Positions 59,393-64,000 of a stretch of DNA of 64,000 bases are shown here, piece after piece. The notes below the pieces were generated by a model that did not search any database, was not told the origin of the DNA, and saw nothing but the letters and a program-made list of their open reading frames with translations. Location: NCBI RefSeq assembly GCF_023149135.1, contig NZ_JAIWJX010000004.1, positions 62,001 through 126,000 of the forward strand. The letters run 5' to 3'. A program made the position numbers and the translations under genes. Numbering within the stretch: the first letter of the stretch is position 1; each line of letters opens with the position of its first letter. The DNA comes from Fictibacillus marinisediminis. GTDB lineage: Bacteria; Bacillota; Bacilli; Bacillales; Fictibacillaceae.

Positions 59393-61468
59393 TTACAATG
59401 ACTCTCTCATCTTTTTGCGCTTTAGGTACTCATCTAATACTGCTTGGTTTGACTCAACAAATGTCATTTCTTCTTCCGAAGGATCTGTTCTCAACCATAT
59501 GGAACTCTTTCCAGCTCTGAAAATGCCTTCACCCTTATCAGGGTTGTTAAATAAAATATCAATCTCACCATCAGTTAGATCAAAGTTCTCTCTTATCTTT
59601 TTCAAGTCTATTTTGGCTTGTTTGAAAAACAATAAAGTATGTGTGTTTTGAAGAATACCTCGGGCCTTTTTGCTTTCAAGAAGACGCACGAAGTCCTGTG
59701 AATCATATAAAATACCGCCGTTTCTTTTCCTAATTCTTCGGGCTACTTTTTCAAAAAAGTCTACCGTTTGTTCTGAATCAACAAATTGCCAGAGCTCAGG
59801 AGTTACAATCATCTTTTTCTTCTTAGCGTTATTGATGTTTTTAGCAAAATACTCCCATAAGTAATTGAAAATTACGTGGAAGCCAATTGGTCTTAGGTAA
59901 GATTCCTCGAGTTGTGAGATATTAAAGGCAACAAGGCGTGAATTTTCAAGACTATTGGTAACTCCTCGGCCTAAGAAGGTTTGGCCATCGAAAATAGGTT
60001 TACTTCCTGTGCGTAAGAATGGTTTTAATGCAGCAATTATACGTTCAGCTTTAGGTTCATTCCCGTATCTTTCAGTGATATAAGTATAAATTTGGAGCAT
60101 TTCCGGCTCTGGTTTCCTTACTGACGATTGAAGGATTTGGCCATCTACTACTTTCACATCATTTTGGAATAAAGACGAAGGATGCGTCGTAATCTTAAGA
60201 TCCTCGATGATATGTAAAAGAGCTTCTTCTAAATAATTCCTTTCAAAAACGTTTAATCTCTCATCGTTGTTTCCGGACACAACAACATCAAGGAAGTCTA
60301 AGCTTTGATTAACCTTTTCCCTAATGGGAACAAACCGTAAATATTTCTTTCCGTCTCTTTCAATGATTTCTTTGGTATCATCTTCTTCTAACAACTCAAT
60401 TTCTTCATCATCTTTATCATCTAAGGGTATATCTGAGAAGTTGAGAGCGAACGGGTTAATAATAATATCTGATTCCTCGTTGATATCTAGATAAATTCCT
60501 CCCAGACGGTTAACCAGGAGCCTCATCTCGCCATCTGGATCAATAATTCCATAGTGAATGCCTGCAGTACTTAAGCCTCTGGCCACCTGTAGCTTCATTG
60601 CTAAGGTTTTACCACTACCTGATACCCCAAATATTGCAGAGTTATAATTATCAGGTCGATATTCCTCGTTACCGAATGGATTCAAAAACTCCTTTTGGCC
60701 TGTGATTTTATTAACTCCAATTGGAATACCACCGGTATACTTACCGCTACCGCTAATAAAGGGAGAAAATGTTGATAAAGCTCTTCTATCCATGTTTCTA
60801 AGTGAATCTTCAATGTGATTTTCCCCGAGCGGAAGAACGGAGAGAAAACCTTTCTTTACCCTGCTCCACGTAGAAGCTAAGGTGAAAAATCCTCCGTTCA
60901 TCTCATCTTGCAAAAATTCACTAAAACGGTTTAACTCCTTAAGACTATTTGCATAAGCTACAGCATGCGTTCCAACTAGGAAAAAGTCATTATCACCAAA
61001 TTGGATTTCTTCCATCAAAATTTCTGTGTCTGCAATCTTTGTCTCGAGCTCACTAATTTGATCTATATTCCCTTTTTTCTTTTGATAAAAAAGATTTGAT
61101 TTTAACATAGTTAATTGCTTTTGAAGAGTTTTAATCGCATTTGTACGACCCATTTTATGAATATCAATTAGTACATCAACTTCTCCTGTACTAGTTAAAG
61201 CTGATAACCAGTTGGTCTGCATCTTCCGAGGATAGCCACCTCTTGGTATATAAAATGGGCGAAAAAATGTCTTTGTACCTAGGGACTGTTTAATCGTTCC
61301 ATAGTCTTCTGCATTAATCTTTAAACCATCTGGGGAGATGATATCCCAGAAATTTGGTTTAGACTCTATTTGATAAGCAACTGTCTCATCTGATATTTGC
61401 TGGTCCAGCTCAGCTTGTTTAACTGGCGTTTTCGATTTTTGCACTGTTTTCTTTTTCAGCAATTTCAT
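59393..61468 (-). CDS. VirB4-family type IV secretion ATPase
   Basis: A 691-residue ATPase of the VirB4/TraE/TcpF type, which powers pilus or channel assembly. Walker A is FGVSGSGKTLAMK near residue 283. The usual Walker B region reads KKMIVTPELWQFVDSEQ near 556, so the glutamate is there but the preceding aspartate is replaced by proline. The following RRIRKRNGGILYDSQD matches the family's R-x-R-K and glutamine sensor. The C-terminal helical extension EEEMTFVESNQAVLDEYL is normal. It overlaps the accessory gene by 50 bases and precedes the VirB6-like gene. Confidence 0.88.
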   Translation of the reverse strand: MKLLKKKTVQKSKTPVKQAELDQQISDETVAYQIESKPNFWDIISPDGLKINAEDYGTIKQSLGTKTFFRPFYIPRGGYPRKMQTNWLSALTSTGEVDVLIDIHKMGRTNAIKTLQKQLTMLKSNLFYQKKKGNIDQISELETKIADTEILMEEIQFGDNDFFLVGTHAVAYANSLKELNRFSEFLQDEMNGGFFTLASTWSRVKKGFLSVLPLGENHIEDSLRNMDRRALSTFSPFISGSGKYTGGIPIGVNKITGQKEFLNPFGNEEYRPDNYNSAIFGVSGSGKTLAMKLQVARGLSTAGIHYGIIDPDGEMRLLVNRLGGIYLDINEESDIIINPFALNFSDIPLDDKDDEEIELLEEDDTKEIIERDGKKYLRFVPIREKVNQSLDFLDVVVSGNNDERLNVFERNYLEEALLHIIEDLKITTHPSSLFQNDVKVVDGQILQSSVRKPEPEMLQIYTYITERYGNEPKAERIIAALKPFLRTGSKPIFDGQTFLGRGVTNSLENSRLVAFNISQLEESYLRPIGFHVIFNYLWEYFAKNINNAKKKKMIVTPELWQFVDSEQTVDFFEKVARRIRKRNGGILYDSQDFVRLLESKKARGILQNTHTLLFFKQAKIDLKKIRENFDLTDGEIDILFNNPDKGEGIFRAGKSSIWLRTDPSEEEMTFVESNQAVLDEYLKRKKMRESL

Positions 61469-62333
61469 GTTCTGTCATCTCCTTCACTAGTTGAACTCTT
61501 ATTTGGTCCTGATCAGCGGTTGAATACAAAGAAAAATTCTCACTTTCTTTGAGATTTTTAAGTTTTAAGCCAGCTGCCGTACGACGATTTAAAGCATGAT
61601 AGAAAATATCCAAAATTCCTTCGCTATCTAAAACTTTCAAACCAATTTCTGCTTTTCTTAGTGAACTTGCTGCTGTATTGATTCTTCGTATGATCTCTTG
61701 TTTTGCTTTCTCTGTGATTTTTTCTTGAAGCTCATCTTCTGTATCAGCAGTTATGCTACTTGTTTTCACTTGATACTGGAAAATGATATAGGCCTTTGTT
61801 TCGAAGCGTGGAGAATAATTTTGCCATTGTTCAAGTTCTTTAATTAAGCTATCGCCGTATGAAAGCGCGTTTGGATGGAGATCTTCTGTATTTCTTAATT
61901 CCTTTCTCATATTTTCAATGGGATGAGAAAGATCGATAAAACGATTTTGTAGGTACCAAATCACTTGGTAATCTAAAGTTGCTAACCACGTTTCAAAGGC
62001 AACATCGATGGTCTCTTGCTCTGAATTAGATTTAAGGAAGTAATTCACTGGATCCACTTCGCAGTACATAACAAACCGGTTATCTGTGAGATGGAGCATG
62101 TTGTCCTTTATATCAACAACACTAGACAAGAGATCTTCCATTAAATTAGGTTCTTGATCGATTTCAATAGTGTTTATTGCCTTCTTCTGATTTCCAAGTG
62201 CTTTCTTACCATTAGAAATGGTTTGTTTTTTCGTTTGCTTTTTTTGAAATGGAATAATCGGCAACTTGGCCGCGAGTCTAAAAACGATCCAAGCTATTGA
62301 GCCGAAAATTAGTAAAAATATTAAGTCCTCCAC
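61419..62333 (-). CDS. VirB4-associated N-terminal-like conjugation protein
   Basis: A 304-residue protein with an N-terminal membrane helix (MEDLIFLLIFGSIAWIVFRLA) and a soluble part. LTDNRFVMYCEVDPVNYFLKSNSEQETI is similar to the N-terminal domain of VirB4/TraC-type proteins in Gram-positive T4SS. The long helical region ITEKAKQEIIRRINTAASSLRKAEIGLKVLDSEGI follows. It lies directly before the ATPase and overlaps it by 50 bases, so it is probably a membrane-anchored partner or the split N-terminal domain. The match is by pattern and position. Confidence 0.72.
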   Translation of the reverse strand: MEDLIFLLIFGSIAWIVFRLAAKLPIIPFQKKQTKKQTISNGKKALGNQKKAINTIEIDQEPNLMEDLLSSVVDIKDNMLHLTDNRFVMYCEVDPVNYFLKSNSEQETIDVAFETWLATLDYQVIWYLQNRFIDLSHPIENMRKELRNTEDLHPNALSYGDSLIKELEQWQNYSPRFETKAYIIFQYQVKTSSITADTEDELQEKITEKAKQEIIRRINTAASSLRKAEIGLKVLDSEGILDIFYHALNRRTAAGLKLKNLKESENFSLYSTADQDQIRVQLVKEMTEHEIAEKENSAKIENAS

Positions 62334-62336
62334 TTC

Positions 62337-62708
62337 CTACTTCCTCCTTGTTAAAATTCTAAATTGAGACATCCACTGTTTAGGTTCTTGGCCTTTTCTC
62401 CAAACTCCAATTTCATCTTTGTATCTGAATTTTGTGAGCAGATACTGATCGAGAAACATGTGATACTTTTCTCTTCTCCAAAAACCAAGGGGTAAAAAGA
62501 TGACAGCAAAAGGAAAAGCTAAGAGTACGGTAGTAATAATTCCACCTATATATCCGCTTAACATTATTCCTACTTTCCAACCAAAAGGAGCAACTATGTA
62601 AATTAACGCTCCACATACCAGGCAATAAATAAGTTGACGAGTAGAAACAATCCCAAGTATGGTTTTTTGCTCAGATGTCATATCAACCGGAACAGTCACT
62701 TTTCTCAT
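62337..62708 (-). CDS. PrgI-like conjugation membrane protein (VirB3 position)
   Basis: A 123-residue protein. I chose the ATG at 62708, with ATAGGAG upstream; the frame is open to 62750 but has no site there. MRKVTVPVDMTSEQKTILGIVSTRQLIY is characteristic of the PrgI family, followed by two membrane helices and EKYHMFLDQYLLTKFRYK. PrgI-like proteins work with VirB4, like VirB3 in Gram-negatives. It is four bases from the next gene. Confidence 0.85.
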   Translation of the reverse strand: MRKVTVPVDMTSEQKTILGIVSTRQLIYCLVCGALIYIVAPFGWKVGIMLSGYIGGIITTVLLAFPFAVIFLPLGFWRREKYHMFLDQYLLTKFRYKDEIGVWRKGQEPKQWMSQFRILTRRK

Positions 62709-62775
62709 ATAAAACACACTCCTATACACATTCCATCCCTCTACAAACACTGGAAATAATGTTTGAAAATAAATT

Positions 62776-62803
62776 TTTACCCTCCTGTATTAAGAAGGGT
62801 AAA
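62776..62803 (-). promoter_or_regulatory. Stem-loop between pilin and PrgI-like genes
   Basis: On the minus strand TTTACCCT and AGGGTAAA pair (62776-62783 with 62796-62803), followed by AAATTTATTTTC. It could partly end transcription or stabilise the pilin mRNA, so that the pilin is made in excess over the downstream proteins. Confidence 0.5.
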
Positions 62804-62818
62804 GTAGTAATTATTTAA

Positions 62819-63199
62819 TTAAGCTCCAAAACCTTGAACGAAGCCGGCAATTGTCAAACATTTATATACGACCCATCCACCTACACAAGCCATTGCTAAT
62901 CCACCAAAGGCTTGTGCCCTTGCTTGTGGGTTTGTTTGTGCTGCAGATAATTTGGTTCCTGCGAAAATGAGACATGCTATAACCCAAAACCCTGCAAAAA
63001 ACATGATAGTTGTTAAAAGTGCATTCATATCTTTAAATAGTCCAGCAGATCCTTTCTTTGAATATCCAGTTACTTTAGAAAACGGATCGGTTGCTGCACT
63101 TGCTGAGATTGGATGTGATAATACCATTGCTGCTCCTAAGATTGGAAGCGTATTAAATAGGAAATTCAATTTGCTTTTTAAGTTAAATGGTTTCTTCAT
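62819..63199 (-). CDS. Pilin-like (VirB2/TrbC-type) conjugation protein
   Basis: A 126-residue protein with a signal peptide (MKKPFNLKSKLNFLF, hydrophobic stretch, SHPISASAA cleavage region) and two membrane helices (LLTTIMFFAGFWVIACLIFAGT; AFGGLAMACVGGWVVYKCLTI) separated by a short loop, AAQTNPQARAQ. This is the VirB2/TrbC pilin layout. I chose the ATG at 63199, with AAGGAGG eight bases upstream. An in-frame ATG at 63238 also has a strong site and would put 13 charged residues before the signal peptide, so it is less likely. First gene of the leftward operon. Confidence 0.82.
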   Translation of the reverse strand: MKKPFNLKSKLNFLFNTLPILGAAMVLSHPISASAATDPFSKVTGYSKKGSAGLFKDMNALLTTIMFFAGFWVIACLIFAGTKLSAAQTNPQARAQAFGGLAMACVGGWVVYKCLTIAGFVQGFGA

Positions 63200-63200
63200 C

Positions 63201-63242
63201 TTATTTTCCTCCTTCTTTTTTTTCGAGATGGTTTGCATTCAC
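63201..63242 (-). CDS. Possible leader peptide upstream of the pilin gene
   Basis: In another frame, GTG at 63242 (five bases after AAAGGAGG) encodes MNANHLEKKEGGK and stops one base before the pilin ATG. Its last codons form the pilin ribosome site. Such a frame could couple translation. It may equally be chance. Confidence 0.3.
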   Translation of the reverse strand: MNANHLEKKEGGK

Positions 63243-63263
63243 TTCACCCTCCTTTAAAAACGC

Positions 63264-63314
63264 AAAAAAGCCCCGAAGCGAGAAAAATAATTTACATTTT
63301 TCTCGCTTCGGGGC
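63264..63314 (-). terminator. 19-bp terminator/attenuator hairpin upstream of the pilin gene
   Basis: A perfect 19-bp stem (63270-63288 with 63296-63314, 7-base loop), GC-rich at the base, is followed on the minus strand by CTTTTTT. Transcription of the conjugation operon from an upstream promoter would have to pass it. It lies 20 bases before the pilin ribosome site, so it is either an attenuator or the end of an upstream leftward transcript. Confidence 0.82.
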
Positions 63315-63416
63315 ATCCCGTTTAGGTTATGTAGTTTTTAATATCTCCAATATAATCCAAATAAAGACAAAGAGCAATACATTTTCCTATTAATCTCTTG
63401 TAATCAATAATGGATT

Positions 63417-63460
63417 GGTATAAAATTACAATATAGTAATAAAGTACTACGTTTTATACC
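63417..63460. promoter_or_regulatory. Nested inverted repeat, possible operator
   Basis: GGTATAAAA (63417-63425) and TTTTATACC (63452-63460) form an outer inverted repeat around TAGTA and TACTA (63434-63449). It lies directly before the plus-strand gene at 63486 and in the space where a divergent conjugation-operon promoter would be. A regulator-binding site is inferred. Confidence 0.45.
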
Positions 63461-63485
63461 CTAATAGGAAATGGAGGGAAAGTAA

Positions 63486-63965
63486 ATGTGGGAATTTGCA
63501 AATATATGGTTGTCTTATAGAAGAGGTAAAGCAGCGGGTTTACCTGGATTAATTGCAATTATTGTGTTCTTAATCTTTTGCCACACGTTTGATGAAATGC
63601 TTTCAGTTTATAAATGGTTACAACTAGATGATCTATTTCGATACTTGAAAATTATTCAAAATGATGGTTTTCACATTGAAGTATTAATTTTGGGGTTCTT
63701 AGGCTCCTTGCTTGCTTTAGCAGCAATAATATTAGGGCTATTAACAGTTTTTATGTTAGGTACCATTCTGTATACCTTCATATTTGAATATATTACTCCA
63801 GAACAAAAAAGAAAAAGAAGGATTGAAAGACTAAATGCTCAGGGAATTTACTATATTCCTGAAAAAGAACCAAAGGCTAAAAAGGTGAAATACCCTAAGC
63901 CAGTGAAGTACAAGGAAGGAATGAATCCAAGAAGAATGGCAGCAACAAGTAGACGAAAGTATTGA
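63486..63965 (+). CDS. Membrane protein divergent from the conjugation operon
   Basis: A 159-residue protein with two strong membrane segments (LPGLIAIIVFLIFCHTF; VLILGFLGSLLALAAIILGLLTVFMLGTILYTFIF) and a basic cytoplasmic tail rich in lysine and proline (KEPKAKKVKYPKPVKYKEG). GGAGGG precedes the ATG. No family recognised. Being divergent from the pilin gene and next to an inverted repeat, it is probably part of the transfer region, perhaps an accessory or entry-exclusion protein, but there is no direct evidence. Confidence 0.7.
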   Translation: MWEFANIWLSYRRGKAAGLPGLIAIIVFLIFCHTFDEMLSVYKWLQLDDLFRYLKIIQNDGFHIEVLILGFLGSLLALAAIILGLLTVFMLGTILYTFIFEYITPEQKRKRRIERLNAQGIYYIPEKEPKAKKVKYPKPVKYKEGMNPRRMAATSRRKY

Positions 63966-63973
63966 TTAATTAG

Positions 63974-64000
63974 AGACTCTGAATTTCAGAGTCTTTTTTA
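63974..64000 (+). terminator. Intrinsic terminator at the window end
   Basis: AGACTCTG/CAGAGTCT stem with a 5-base loop and TTTTTT, nine bases after the stop of the membrane protein gene. Confidence 0.85.

Noticed and set aside
1..64000. CRISPR arrays, rRNA and tRNA genes
   Set aside because: I saw no regularly spaced repeat array, no rRNA stretch and no complete tRNA cloverleaf. A tool such as tRNAscan-SE or CRISPRCasFinder would settle this.

Overview
The window reads as AT-rich, low-GC Gram-positive DNA of the Bacillaceae type: strong AGGAGG ribosome sites, many TTG and GTG starts, a XerS-like recombinase, YkvS-type DUF2187 proteins, YaaC, and a Gram-positive type IV secretion operon. The many recombinases, gene remnants and the transfer operon suggest a large conjugative plasmid or an integrative conjugative element. 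No replication origin, relaxase or rRNA/tRNA gene is visible, so plasmid versus chromosome cannot be settled here.

Region 1 (about 1-29,500) is a large biosynthetic gene cluster that I cannot match to a known product. It has a half-size ABC exporter; four NodU/TobZ-type O-carbamoyltransferases, one with a degenerate C-terminal domain; a heptose route (phosphoheptose isomerase, heptose kinase, heptose adenylyltransferase and a GT9 heptosyltransferase-like enzyme); six phytanoyl-CoA-dioxygenase-like (PhyH) oxygenases in two subfamilies, one broken by an in-frame stop; an amino acid:[carrier protein] ligase-like class II synthetase homologue; two acyl carrier proteins; four butirosin BtrH-like acyltransferases, one split over two ORFs; an M29 aminopeptidase; a GT1 glycosyltransferase; an acyl-CoA dehydrogenase; two VOC proteins; and a GalU-type uridylyltransferase. 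The inferred logic is a carbamoylated, oxygenated, heptose-containing glycoside or aminoglycoside-like core that receives one or more carrier-borne aminoacyl groups. The genes lie in alternating operons separated by hairpin terminators and divergent promoters.

Region 2 (29,500-36,900) is mixed accessory DNA. Two paralogous small cysteine-rich proteins lie on either side of an RnfD/NqrB-like membrane protein and are followed by a CcdA/DsbD-like membrane protein. Further on are a DUF2187 protein, a divergent pair of promoters with LexA boxes driving a WYL-like mini protein and a LexA homologue that lacks the protease domain, a GNAT acetyltransferase, a Tn3-family transposase remnant and a tyrosine recombinase.

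Region 3 (37,000-44,550) is bounded by two 87-bp direct repeats that encode the C-terminal tail of GroEL, each with the same stop codon. Between them are a frameshifted HTH-like gene, a YaaC-family protein, a serine recombinase remnant, a serine resolvase with repeats upstream, and a restriction-modification system (nuclease-like domain fused to an N6-adenine methylase, plus a specificity subunit split by a one-base frameshift in a short A tract).

Region 4 (44,550-53,470) continues the defence and mobility genes: an OLD-family ATPase-TOPRIM protein, a HEPN/MNT toxin-antitoxin pair, a XerS-like recombinase with a decayed second copy, a UPF0489 protein, a membrane protein and several broken small genes.

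Region 5 (53,470-64,000) is a leftward conjugation operon: pilin-like protein, PrgI-like protein, VirB4 accessory protein, VirB4 ATPase, a very long VirB6/TrbL-like protein with internal repeats, a lysozyme-like/M23 cell-wall hydrolase and a small membrane-anchored protein. A 19-bp terminator-like hairpin sits upstream of the pilin gene. A divergent membrane protein gene closes the window.
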